Source: Hyphomonas sp. UBA5111 (GTDB lineage: Bacteria; Pseudomonadota; Alphaproteobacteria; Caulobacterales; Hyphomonadaceae). Taken from it: a DNA stretch of 5,256 bases. How positions within the stretch are numbered: position 1 is the stretch's first letter; each line of letters starts with the position of its first letter. Both the position numbers and the translations under genes were made by a program. A model generated the notes under the pieces. The model worked only from the letters and a program-made list of their open reading frames with translations, was not told the DNA's origin and ran no database searches. Where the stretch lies: contig DHZF01000122.1 in the NCBI GenBank assembly GCA_002414505.1, positions 1 through 5,256 on the forward strand. The letters run 5' to 3'. Shown piece by piece: positions 1 to 5,256 of the stretch.

Positions 1-38
1 CGAAGTCGAAGCACGAGCGCGGGATTGCGAAACTGGGT

Positions 39-66
39 CCCGGATATTTGCTGCGCAAATTCCGGG
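39..66. repeat. REP-like imperfect palindrome
   Basis: This is an inverted repeat. CCCGGA (39-44) and ATTTGC (46-51) pair with GCAAAT (55-60) and TCCGGG (61-66), leaving a single bulged T at 45 and a three-base loop TGC. Flanking GT (37-38) and AC (70-71) can extend the stem across a small bulge. The ending TCCGGGATGAC resembles dispersed palindromic repeats I recall from alphaproteobacterial intergenic regions; that resemblance is from memory and not searched. It lies about 50 bases past the stop of the HEPN-like gene. There is no U-run on either side, so it is not a canonical intrinsic terminator, although the hairpin could still stabilise the 3' end of the transcript. Confidence 0.65.
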
Positions 67-116
67 ATGACTAGAACGAGCAGTGCGAGGCCAATGCATT
101 AATAGACGAACGTCGC

Positions 117-674
117 CTACACTTCGCTTCCAAGCTGTCTAAAAAGCCGCTTGCAATCACCGATGGTCTCAACAGTTGTAAACACCGGCGGCTGTACTTC
201 AAACTCGTCGCAAAGCTTATCTGCCAATGTCTTAGACGCTTCAATCAACGATTCAATTTCATCGAGCGTGATACCTGCTTCTTTAAATGCATCATCAAAA
301 TCCAATCGTGAATCACGATGAGCAAAAGCCTTATTGCGCAAGGTGCTAACCTTACTTGATACTACGTGAGCATCCTCAAGCACTTGCGTGAGTTCCGCGT
401 GTTTAACATGATGAATTCGGGACTTCGCACGTTCTAACACAGACTGGAAACACACACTTTTATTCGTTTTCTCGAACAATGCGCCCAGTTCAACAATGAG
501 CACATACCTCAAAATGTGTCCTTGGAATCGAAAGAACCAAAAGTAGTCATTCATCTGATCGATTATCTGCGGACGATAATCGCTCCCTTCGATAAACTTG
601 TACAAGTCAAAATACGCCCGCGATCGTTCGATCAGGCGCGCTAAGATATCTACTTGTCTTTCTAACGGGATCAA
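117..674 (-). CDS. HEPN-domain protein, AbiU2-like (putative)
   Basis: This 185-residue, mostly helical protein has no signal peptide or convincing membrane segment. The key feature is RNKAFAH at residues 113-119, which fits the HEPN signature R-x(4-6)-H, with R113 and H119 as candidate RNase residues. It is followed by RDSRLDF and a helix ITLDEIESLIEAS (135-147). The order of a helix with LRYVLIVELGALFE (55-68), then the RN...AH motif, then a 'dei..li' helix recalls AbiU2-like HEPN proteins, known from abortive infection and toxin-antitoxin settings. That family call is from memory. The start is TTG at 674-672: the in-frame codon three upstream is the pccB stop, and the first ATG (554-552, residue 41) would remove the first helix. 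A GAGG lies only 3-4 bases before the TTG, so initiation may be weak. GC is roughly 35-50% by line, lower than its neighbours, and codons such as TTA and AGA are used, which suggests transfer. Toxin activity is inference; no partner gene is visible. Confidence 0.65.
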   Translation of the reverse strand: MIPLERQVDILARLIERSRAYFDLYKFIEGSDYRPQIIDQMNDYFWFFRFQGHILRYVLIVELGALFEKTNKSVCFQSVLERAKSRIHHVKHAELTQVLEDAHVVSSKVSTLRNKAFAHRDSRLDFDDAFKEAGITLDEIESLIEASKTLADKLCDEFEVQPPVFTTVETIGDCKRLFRQLGSEV

Positions 675-677
675 CCG

Positions 678-682
678 ACCTC
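678..682 (-). promoter_or_regulatory. Candidate ribosome binding site of HEPN-like gene
   Basis: GAGGT on the minus strand overlaps the pccB stop codon TGA (683-681) and stands only three bases before the TTG at 674. The match to the Shine-Dalgarno core is fair, but the spacing is shorter than the usual 5-9 bases. If used, the gene would be translated by ribosomes finishing pccB. It is the only ribosome-site-like sequence seen near a possible start of this gene. Confidence 0.3.
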
Positions 683-2213
683 ACAACGGAATATTGTCGT
701 GCTTCTTCCAGGGGTTTTCCAGCTGCTTGTTGGCCAGGGCCCGGAGGGATTTGGCGATGCGGCGGCGGGTTGAGTGGGGCATGATGATGTCGTCGATATA
801 GCCCTTGCGCGCGGCGACATAGGGGTTCGCGAAATTGTCCTCATACATCTTGGTGTGCGCGGCAATCTTCTCGTCATCACCAAGGTCTTTGCGGAAGATG
901 ATCTCGACCGCGCCCTTGGCGCCCATCACGGCGATCTCGGCCGTCGGCCAGGCATAGTTCACATCGCCGCGCAGATGCTTGGAGCTCATCACGTCATAGG
1001 CGCCGCCATAGGCCTTGCGGGTGATGACGGTGACCTTGGGCACGGTGGCCTCGGCATAGGCGAACAGGAGTTTCGCGCCATGCTTGATGAGGCCGCCATA
1101 TTCCTGCTTGGTGCCCGGCATGAAGCCCGGCACGTCCACGAAGGTGACGACCGGGATGTTGAAACAGTCGCAGAAACGGACAAAGCGCGACGCCTTGCGG
1201 GAGGCGTCAATGTCGAGCACGCCGGCCAGCGTCATCGGCTGGTTGGCGACAAAGCCTACGGTCGCACCCTCGATGCGGCCGAACCCGCAGAGGATGTTGG
1301 CGCCGAATTTCGGGCTGATCTCGAAGAAGTCGCCCTCATCCGCCACTTTCTCGATCAGTTCGCGCATGTCGTAGGGCGAGTTCGGGTTCGGCGGGATCAG
1401 CGTGTCGAGGCTGTCATCCACGCGCTCTGCGGAATCATAGACGGTGCGAACCGGCGGGTCCTCACGGTTTGATCCGGGCAGGAAATCGATCAGGCGGCGC
1501 ATCTGGACCAGCGCCTCGATGTCGTTCTCGAACGCGCCATCAACCACGCCGGACTTGGCCGCATGGACGGAGGCCCCGCCGAGGGTTTCGTGGGTGACTT
1601 CCTCGTTCGTAACGGTCTTCACCACGTCCGGACCGGTCACATACATGTAGGACGTGTCCTTCACCATGAAGATGAAGTCGGTCAGGGCCGGCGAATAGAC
1701 ATCGCCGCCCGCGCATGGGCCCATGATGACGGAGATTTGCGGGATCACGCCGGAGGAGAGGACGTTCTCCATGAAGATGTCGGCATAGCCCGCGAGGCTG
1801 TCGACGCCTTCCTGGATGCGCGCGCCGCCGGCATCAAAAATGCCCACGACCGGCGCGCCATTCATCACGGCGGCCTTCTGGACCTTCACGATCTTGGCGG
1901 CATGGGTTTTCGACAGCGAGCCGCCGAAGACGGTGAAGTCTTTCGAGAAGACATAGACGAGGCGGCCATTGATGGTGCCCTGGCCGGTGACGACACCGTC
2001 GCCGGGGATCTTCTGCTCGTCCATGCCGAAATCGGAGCATTGATGCTCGACGAACATGTCGTATTCCTCGAAGCTGCCTTCATCGAGCAGCACTTCGATA
2101 CGCTCACGGGCGCTGAGCTTGCCTTTGGCGTGCTGGCGTTCGATTCTTGCGGCGCCACCGCCCTGACGGGCCTCTTCGCGTTTGGCTTCCAGCGCTTCGA
2201 TCACGTCCTTCAT
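681..2213 (-). CDS. pccB: Propionyl-CoA carboxylase beta subunit (carboxyltransferase)
   Basis: Carboxyltransferase subunit of the biotin-dependent propionyl-CoA carboxylase. It moves the carboxyl group from carboxybiotin, carried on the alpha subunit, to propionyl-CoA, giving methylmalonyl-CoA in the cytoplasm. The protein has 510 residues, the usual length, and looks intact. The N-terminal domain shows [13 protein letters not shown] (27-39), [10 protein letters not shown] (92-101), [12 protein letters not shown] (129-140) and [16 protein letters not shown] (165-180). The C-terminal domain shows [17 protein letters not shown] (360-376), [16 protein letters not shown] (399-414) and [19 protein letters not shown] (421-439). 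Asp407 in AYDVM matches the Asp linked in the Streptomyces enzyme to propionyl-CoA rather than acetyl-CoA preference (known from that family; alignment by eye). The start at 2213 is preceded by GGGAGAG and matches the family beginning MKD-IEELE; a further 22 codons upstream are open but run through the promoter. It probably has its own promoter. The pccA partner is not in the window. Confidence 0.95.
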   Translation of the reverse strand: MKDVIEALEAKREEARQGGGAARIERQHAKGKLSARERIEVLLDEGSFEEYDMFVEHQCSDFGMDEQKIPGDGVVTGQGTINGRLVYVFSKDFTVFGGSLSKTHAAKIVKVQKAAVMNGAPVVGIFDAGGARIQEGVDSLAGYADIFMENVLSSGVIPQISVIMGPCAGGDVYSPALTDFIFMVKDTSYMYVTGPDVVKTVTNEEVTHETLGGASVHAAKSGVVDGAFENDIEALVQMRRLIDFLPGSNREDPPVRTVYDSAERVDDSLDTLIPPNPNSPYDMRELIEKVADEGDFFEISPKFGANILCGFGRIEGATVGFVANQPMTLAGVLDIDASRKASRFVRFCDCFNIPVVTFVDVPGFMPGTKQEYGGLIKHGAKLLFAYAEATVPKVTVITRKAYGGAYDVMSSKHLRGDVNYAWPTAEIAVMGAKGAVEIIFRKDLGDDEKIAAHTKMYEDNFANPYVAARKGYIDDIIMPHSTRRRIAKSLRALANKQLENPWKKHDNIPL

Positions 2214-2217
2214 GGGG

Positions 2218-2224
2218 CTCTCCC
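2218..2224 (-). promoter_or_regulatory. Ribosome binding site of pccB
   Basis: GGGAGAG on the minus strand lies four bases before the ATG at 2213. It supports this start over the longer open frame that reaches 2279, whose extra residues look like untranslated leader and have no family counterpart. Confidence 0.6.
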
Positions 2225-2253
2225 GGCCTTCTGTTTCTGTTTGCTCCCCCGTG

Positions 2254-2280
2254 ATTATACGGCAGCGCAGCAAAGGCAAG
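2254..2280 (-). promoter_or_regulatory. Putative sigma-70-type promoter of pccB
   Basis: The minus strand carries a perfect TATAAT (2259-2254) upstream of pccB, with a CTTGCC (2280-2275) as the best -35-like element, similar to the alphaproteobacterial CTTGAC. The spacer between TTGCCT and TATAAT is only 14 bases, shorter than the usual 16-18, so the -35 assignment is weak or the promoter may depend on an activator. Transcription would start near 2247 and give a leader of about 34 bases with the GGGAGAG site near its end. Confidence 0.45.
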
Positions 2281-2353
2281 TGCGGCGTTAGGCCCTTGAA
2301 AAGGAAAACCTTGCTGGCGCGCAGGGTGACGTCGCGTCCGCTTTCGATGCGCG

Positions 2354-2423
2354 CAGGCCCAATTCGGTTTCAGGGCGTTCAGGCCAATTTCAGCACGTTT
2401 CAGGGCGTTTCAGCCTGTTTCAG
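2354..2423. repeat. Degenerate short tandem repeat, about 10-bp period (TTTCAG core)
   Basis: Six TTCAG cores, mostly GTTTCAG on the plus strand, have their CAG at 2371, 2380, 2391, 2401, 2411 and 2421, so the steps are 9, 11, 10, 10 and 10 bases. At a larger scale, 2354-2379 and 2380-2409 are a direct repeat: both begin CAGGCC, pass through an AATT stretch and end GTTTCAGGGCGTT, the second being four bases longer. On the transcribed strand the core reads CTGAAAC. The tract begins three bases past the ATP12 stop and lies about 95 bases upstream of the predicted pccB -10 box. It is non-coding, since the minus frame following ATP12 meets several TGA codons. It could be a small minisatellite or a helically phased set of protein-binding sites. 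Confidence 0.7.
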
Positions 2424-2425
2424 CG

Positions 2426-3154
2426 TCAGCCGAGACCGATCAGCCAGGTTTCGAGCGCTTTCGCCTCGATGCGGCGCAGGGCCGTGGCGGCTTTCGCCTC
2501 CTCATCCTCGCCCCAGTTCTCGGCCTGCCAGGCCTCATCAATGCGGGCGACCTCGAAGGCGTCGGTCGCCGTCAGTTCGCCCTCGACCACAGCCATGGCC
2601 AGGATCGCCGAACCAAACAGGCCGCAACCATAGAGCAGGCCCGTCAGGGCGAAATCGTCGAGCCCGAGGGCATAATTGCGTGCGGCTTCCAGCGAGGCAT
2701 CCGGCTGGGGCGAGGCGATGATGCCTTCGACCGGCACCAGGATAACGTCCAGCGCCTGCCCGGCCCAGGCCCTGAGCGGCGCCCAATGGGCCTCTTCCAG
2801 CTCGGCCAGTTCCTCAGGCTCCTCGGCGATATGACAGACAAGATCGGTCTCGCAATAGCGGGCCAGTTCGTCGGCCATCTCGTAGCGGATTTCCGGGGTG
2901 CGATCGATTGCGACATTGGCGAGGCGCGTCAAATGCATCGACATCAGGTCGATCTCTGCGTCCTGCGCGTTCCATTCGGCGGCGATGGCCTTGGCCAGCT
3001 TTTCCGTCGGCAGCTTCAGGGCGACGCGCGCTGGCGTCTTGATGGAGCGGCCATCCAGTTCCACGGTCCAGCCGCCGGGGATCTGCTCCGGCTTGGCGGT
3101 CTCGTAGAAGCGTTTCGGCTTCGGGGTCTCTTCGGTCTCGGTCTTGTCAGTCAT
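2426..3154 (-). CDS. ATP12 family F1-ATPase assembly chaperone
   Basis: Homologue of mitochondrial Atp12, which binds the F1 alpha subunit and helps assemble the alpha3beta3 hexamer of ATP synthase. The 242-residue protein fits the family along its length: KRFYETA (14-20), GGWTVELDGRSIKTPAR (27-43), LPTEKLAKAIAAEWNAQ (48-64), MHLTRLANVAID (73-84), YCETDLVCH (100-108), then the helical C-terminal half with LGLDDFALTGLLYGCGLFGSA (163-183, partly hydrophobic but typical of the family) and DEAWQAENWGEDEEA (206-220). No mitochondrial-type presequence or signal peptide is present. The start is not settled: ATG at 3154 was chosen, while an in-frame ATG at 3163 would add only MPA, and neither has a clear ribosome site. 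The gene begins 46 bases after the HAD stop on the same strand, so it is probably the last gene of that operon; a separate promoter in the gap cannot be excluded. Confidence 0.9.
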   Translation of the reverse strand: MTDKTETEETPKPKRFYETAKPEQIPGGWTVELDGRSIKTPARVALKLPTEKLAKAIAAEWNAQDAEIDLMSMHLTRLANVAIDRTPEIRYEMADELARYCETDLVCHIAEEPEELAELEEAHWAPLRAWAGQALDVILVPVEGIIASPQPDASLEAARNYALGLDDFALTGLLYGCGLFGSAILAMAVVEGELTATDAFEVARIDEAWQAENWGEDEEAKAATALRRIEAKALETWLIGLG

Positions 3155-3200
3155 GGCGGGCATGTACGCCCATGAGGGACCGTTTCCAAGAGGGGAAGTG

Positions 3201-3875
3201 CTACAGGGCCGGCTCAAACGCCAGCAGGCTTTTCCGGAGCGTCTCGAACTCGTGGTGGATTTCGTGGGCGCCGACTTCTTCGAGTTCATGCGCGGCGCCG
3301 AAGCCCCAGCTGACGCCGTGGGTGTAGACCCCGGCTGCGCGGCCCATGGAGATGTCGTGGATCGCATCGCCGATCATCAGGCTTTCATGCGGCGCGCAGC
3401 CGAGTGCGCCCATCGCCTGTTCCACCATGTGTGGATGCGGCTTGCCGGGGCCGTCATCAGCGCACCAGACCGTATCGAAGAAAGATTCGATGGCGTGCGC
3501 ATCGAACAGACTGCGAATGCCCTTATGGGTCTTGCCGGTCGCCATCGCGATCAGCCAGCCTTCGGAGCGGAGCATTTCCAGCGTTTCCAGTGCGCCATCA
3601 TAGAGCGGCTGAGTGAAGTCCGGCCGGGCGCGGGCGCGAACCCAGCAATCCCGGTAATCATTGACCAGCCGGTCGATTTCGGCGGCATTGGCCTCCGGCG
3701 CAAGCTGGCCGCAGGCTTCGTGCAGGCTGAGCCCGACAATCCGTCGCGTCGCATCATATTCCGGCGGCGTCAGGGCCGACAGGGTGAAGGCCTCAACCAT
3801 GATTTCATGGATGGAGGCTCGACTGTCGACGAGCGTTCCGTCCACGTCCCATATGGCAAGTTTCAATCCCGACAT
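3201..3875 (-). CDS. HAD superfamily hydrolase, phosphoglycolate phosphatase-like
   Basis: Predicted cytoplasmic Mg-dependent phosphatase of 224 residues with all four haloacid dehalogenase motifs. Motif I is WDVDGTLVDS (9-18; nucleophile D10, acid/base D12), motif II is MATGKTHKG (111-119; T113), motif III is GKPHPHM (144-150; K145), and motif IV is MIGDAIHDISMG (167-178; D170, D174). The helical cap inserted between motifs I and II (about residues 18-90) is the subtype found in Gph/PGMB-like enzymes. The substrate cannot be fixed from sequence; phosphoglycolate or another small phosphomonoester or nucleotide is likely. Motif I has DVDGT in place of the commoner DLDGT or DFDGT, which is not unusual. 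The start ATG shares one base with the stop of the upstream pseudouridine synthase gene (TGATG), and only a poor AGGA sits upstream, so translation probably relies on coupling. Confidence 0.9.
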   Translation of the reverse strand: MSGLKLAIWDVDGTLVDSRASIHEIMVEAFTLSALTPPEYDATRRIVGLSLHEACGQLAPEANAAEIDRLVNDYRDCWVRARARPDFTQPLYDGALETLEMLRSEGWLIAMATGKTHKGIRSLFDAHAIESFFDTVWCADDGPGKPHPHMVEQAMGALGCAPHESLMIGDAIHDISMGRAAGVYTHGVSWGFGAAHELEEVGAHEIHHEFETLRKSLLAFEPAL

Positions 3876-4921
3876 CAGATAAACGGTGCCAGCGGGTCCT
3901 TGCCCGCCTCCTGTTCGAGGAAGCCGAGGGATTCAAATGTCTGTTTCATGTGGGGCGGCAGCGGCGCGACGATCTTGATCGGCTTGCCGTTCTGGCGCGG
4001 AATGATGAGCGCGCGCGCATGAAGGTGCATGCCGGGCGCGAGACCCTGCGGCACTTCCCGGCGGCTCTGGTATTTGAAGTCGCCGAGAATGGACGTGTTC
4101 ATTTCCAGCATGTGGAAGCGCAGCTGGTGCATGCGGCCGGTCTCCGGCTTCAGCGCCACCCAGGCGGCCTTCTGGCCAGCCGTCGAGATCACCGCATAAT
4201 CCGTGATCGAATGACGCGCGCCCTCGACGCCCTGCGCCGAACGGAACATGCGCTCGCGGTCCGCATCGCGGCGGCCACGGGCCTTCGGATGGATGACGCG
4301 GTAACCGTCTTCTTCGTTCTCGTCTTCGATCCCCTTCACCATCCAGCAACGGATCTGGCCAAAGGGCGGGTTCGGCACGCCGACAGTGATGGCCCAATAG
4401 ACCTTGCTCATGTCGCGGCTACGGAACTTCTCCGACAGCTGCGCGGCGGCCTTCGGATATTTGGCCAGCAGCAGTACGCCGCTCGTATCCTTGTCGAGCC
4501 GGTGGACAAGGACCGGGCGATGCTCTCCATCGCCGAGCGCGGCCAGCATGCCATCTATATGGCGGCCCTGCCCCGATCCGCCCTGCACGGCGATGCCGGC
4601 GGGCTTGTTGATGGCGATCATCTCGTCGTCTTCATACAGGATGAGGTCGCGGATGAATTGGCGGTCTTCCTCGGAGACGCGCTCGGCCTTTTTCTGGGCC
4701 GGACGGGTCGCGTCGGCGTCCATAATCGGCAGGCGCACCTGCTGGCCGGTCTCAAGGCGCGTATTGGCCTTGGCCCGTGAGCCATCGACGCGGATCTGCC
4801 CCGTGCGGAGCATCTTCTCGATCTGGCCCTGCGTGACCGGCACGCGGCGCTTGACCCAGCGATCAAGCCGGGTGCCGGATTCCTTGTCGGAAACCGTTTC
4901 AGTGACAATCTGGCCGCTCAT
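3875..4921 (-). CDS. RluC/RluD-family 23S rRNA pseudouridine synthase
   Basis: Isomerises specific uridines of 23S rRNA to pseudouridine. The 348-residue protein has an S4 RNA-binding domain at about residues 17-65 (GTRLDRWVKRRVPVTQGQIE, then GQIRVDGSRAK), followed by the catalytic domain. There, INKPAGIAVQGGSG (104-117) and PVLVHRLDKDTSGVLLLAK (136-154) hold the expected catalytic Asp143. Further family blocks are KVYWAITVG (173-181), TGRMHQLRFHM (261-271), LGDFKY (279-284) and LHARAL (300-305). RluC is closer than RluD by general look, but the target uridines cannot be told by eye. The start is ATG at 4921: the frame stays open to 5143, but those extra 74 codons overlap fluC in another frame and do not look like this family. 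The ATG overlaps the fluC stop (ATGA), and GGAAGG lies seven bases upstream. The stop overlaps the HAD gene start. A charged insert at about 199-226 between catalytic-domain blocks is typical of many alphaproteobacterial members. Confidence 0.93.
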   Translation of the reverse strand: MSGQIVTETVSDKESGTRLDRWVKRRVPVTQGQIEKMLRTGQIRVDGSRAKANTRLETGQQVRLPIMDADATRPAQKKAERVSEEDRQFIRDLILYEDDEMIAINKPAGIAVQGGSGQGRHIDGMLAALGDGEHRPVLVHRLDKDTSGVLLLAKYPKAAAQLSEKFRSRDMSKVYWAITVGVPNPPFGQIRCWMVKGIEDENEEDGYRVIHPKARGRRDADRERMFRSAQGVEGARHSITDYAVISTAGQKAAWVALKPETGRMHQLRFHMLEMNTSILGDFKYQSRREVPQGLAPGMHLHARALIIPRQNGKPIKIVAPLPPHMKQTFESLGFLEQEAGKDPLAPFI

Positions 4922-5256
4922 GCGAATACCTTCCGGGCAATCCAAAGTCCTATGAACAGCGCGATCACGCCCAGTACCAATGAGAGCCCCGCATAGGTGC
5001 CTGCCTTCAGGGTTTCGCCCTTGCGCAGGAATTCCGCCACTTCCAGCGAGAATGCCGAGAAGGTGGTGAAGCCGCCGAGTACACCCGTCGCCAGGAACAG
5101 CCGGGTCGTCTGGTGCAGCCCTTCGGCCTTGAGCGCCAGCCAACCGACCAAGAGGCCCATCAGCAGGCTGCCCAGCAGATTGACGGCAAATGTGCCATGC
5201 GGCCAGCCTGCCGGCAGGTGGCGCACGGCCATCAGGCCGACCCCATGCCGGAGCGA
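4918..5256 (-). CDS. crcB: Fluoride channel FluC/CrcB, 5' end outside window
   Basis: Small membrane protein that lets fluoride leave the cell; the family works as a dual-topology dimer. The visible part is 112 residues, and the first codons are cut off by the window edge. An internal ATG at 5232 is unlikely to be the start, because the frame upstream reads SLRHGVGL, matching the conserved G-x-x-R end of the family's first helix; about 12-15 residues are probably missing. Family features are GTFAVNLLGSLLMG (with the Asn of the pore helix), GGFTTFSAFSLE (the central TTFS break with the phenylalanine track) and a last hydrophobic helix GLSLVLGVIALFIGLWIA. This gives four membrane segments in the complete protein. 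The stop overlaps the start of the next gene as ATGA. A fluoride riboswitch, common upstream of such genes, would lie outside the window if present. Confidence 0.92.
   Translation of the reverse strand, partial: SLRHGVGLMAVRHLPAGWPHGTFAVNLLGSLLMGLLVGWLALKAEGLHQTTRLFLATGVLGGFTTFSAFSLEVAEFLRKGETLKAGTYAGLSLVLGVIALFIGLWIARKVFA
4929..4934 (-). promoter_or_regulatory. Ribosome binding site of the pseudouridine synthase gene
   Basis: GGAAGG on the minus strand stands seven bases before the ATG at 4921 and lies within the last codons of the fluoride channel gene. It supports the ATG that overlaps the upstream stop, over the longer open frame. Confidence 0.55.

Noticed and set aside
1..36. Open plus-strand frame from the left edge to about 104, considered as the end of another gene
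   Set aside because: Too short to judge, runs through the REP-like palindrome, and shows no recognisable protein motif.
305..319. Perfect 7+1+7 palindrome ATCGTGA-A-TCACGAT with a GANTC centre inside the HEPN-like gene, over the active-site His codon
   Set aside because: Arms of seven bases are expected about once in every three windows of this size by chance, and it is inside coding sequence. A CcrM methylation site may be present, but nothing marks it as special.
672..683. Possible stop-codon read-through joining pccB and the HEPN-like protein, since both are in the same frame across one TGA
   Set aside because: pccB already ends at the usual family length, the stop is followed by GGT rather than a known read-through context, and no recoding structure is evident. 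Frame agreement has a one-in-three chance.
774..1472. Long open frame on the plus strand opposite pccB (and similar ones at 1563-2291, 3144-4022 and 3950-4780)
   Set aside because: These are antisense shadows of GC-rich coding sequence. The translations are rich in His, Asp, Arg and Gly, resemble no family, and lie opposite clearly recognisable minus-strand genes.
2294..2312. Small hairpins (AAGG-TTTT-CCTT and CCTT-GAA-AAGG) downstream of the ATP12 gene, considered as a terminator
   Set aside because: Four-base stems with no adequate GC stem or U-run; not a credible intrinsic terminator.
3155..3367. 71-codon upstream extension of the ATP12 frame
   Set aside because: Most of it lies inside the HAD hydrolase gene, is rich in Ser, Arg and Pro, and does not match the ATP12 family. 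Only the extra three codons from 3163 remain possible.
4922..5143. 74-codon upstream extension of the pseudouridine synthase frame
   Set aside because: It overlaps the fluoride channel gene in another frame, has no family counterpart, and the ATG at 4921 has a good ribosome site and the ATGA overlap.

Overview
This 5.26 kb window looks like GC-rich alphaproteobacterial chromosome, broken at its left end by one AT-richer accessory gene. The alphaproteobacterial assignment is an inference. It rests on a bacterial ATP12-type F1-ATPase assembly chaperone (a family largely confined to alphaproteobacteria and mitochondria), the high GC content, and the gene order FluC/CrcB, RluC-type pseudouridine synthase, HAD phosphatase, ATP12. 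A more exact placement, for example in Hyphomonadaceae or near Caulobacterales, cannot be made by eye. All genes I accept lie on the minus strand, so transcription runs from right to left.

Right and centre (5256 down to 2426): a compact probable operon. A fluoride channel gene (fluC/crcB, 5' end cut by the window edge) overlaps an RluC-family rRNA pseudouridine synthase gene (ATGA overlap). That gene overlaps a HAD-family hydrolase gene (TGATG overlap). After a gap of about 46 nt comes the ATP12 chaperone gene. The overlaps point to translational coupling, but the products belong to different housekeeping processes: fluoride export, 23S rRNA modification, small-phosphate hydrolysis and ATP synthase assembly.

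Intergenic 2425-2214: just after the ATP12 stop lies a short degenerate repeat tract with a period near 10 bp (core TTTCAG on +, CTGAAA on -). Closer to the next gene are a perfect TATAAT -10 box and a good ribosome binding site for the propionyl-CoA carboxylase beta subunit gene (pccB, 2213-681), which encodes a full-length, intact enzyme of the propionyl-CoA to methylmalonyl-CoA route.

Left end (674 down to 1): base composition drops sharply right after the pccB stop codon. A 185-residue protein starts from a TTG six bases beyond that stop. It has the R-x5-H signature (RNKAFAH) and general look of a HEPN/AbiU2-like domain, a fold seen in toxin-antitoxin and phage-defence proteins. Beyond its stop is a REP-like palindrome of the dispersed TCCGGGATGAC kind, and no further gene can be called in the last 116 bases. 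This gene and its abrupt junctions are the most interesting part of the window. I see no complete new system here; any partner gene would lie past the left edge.
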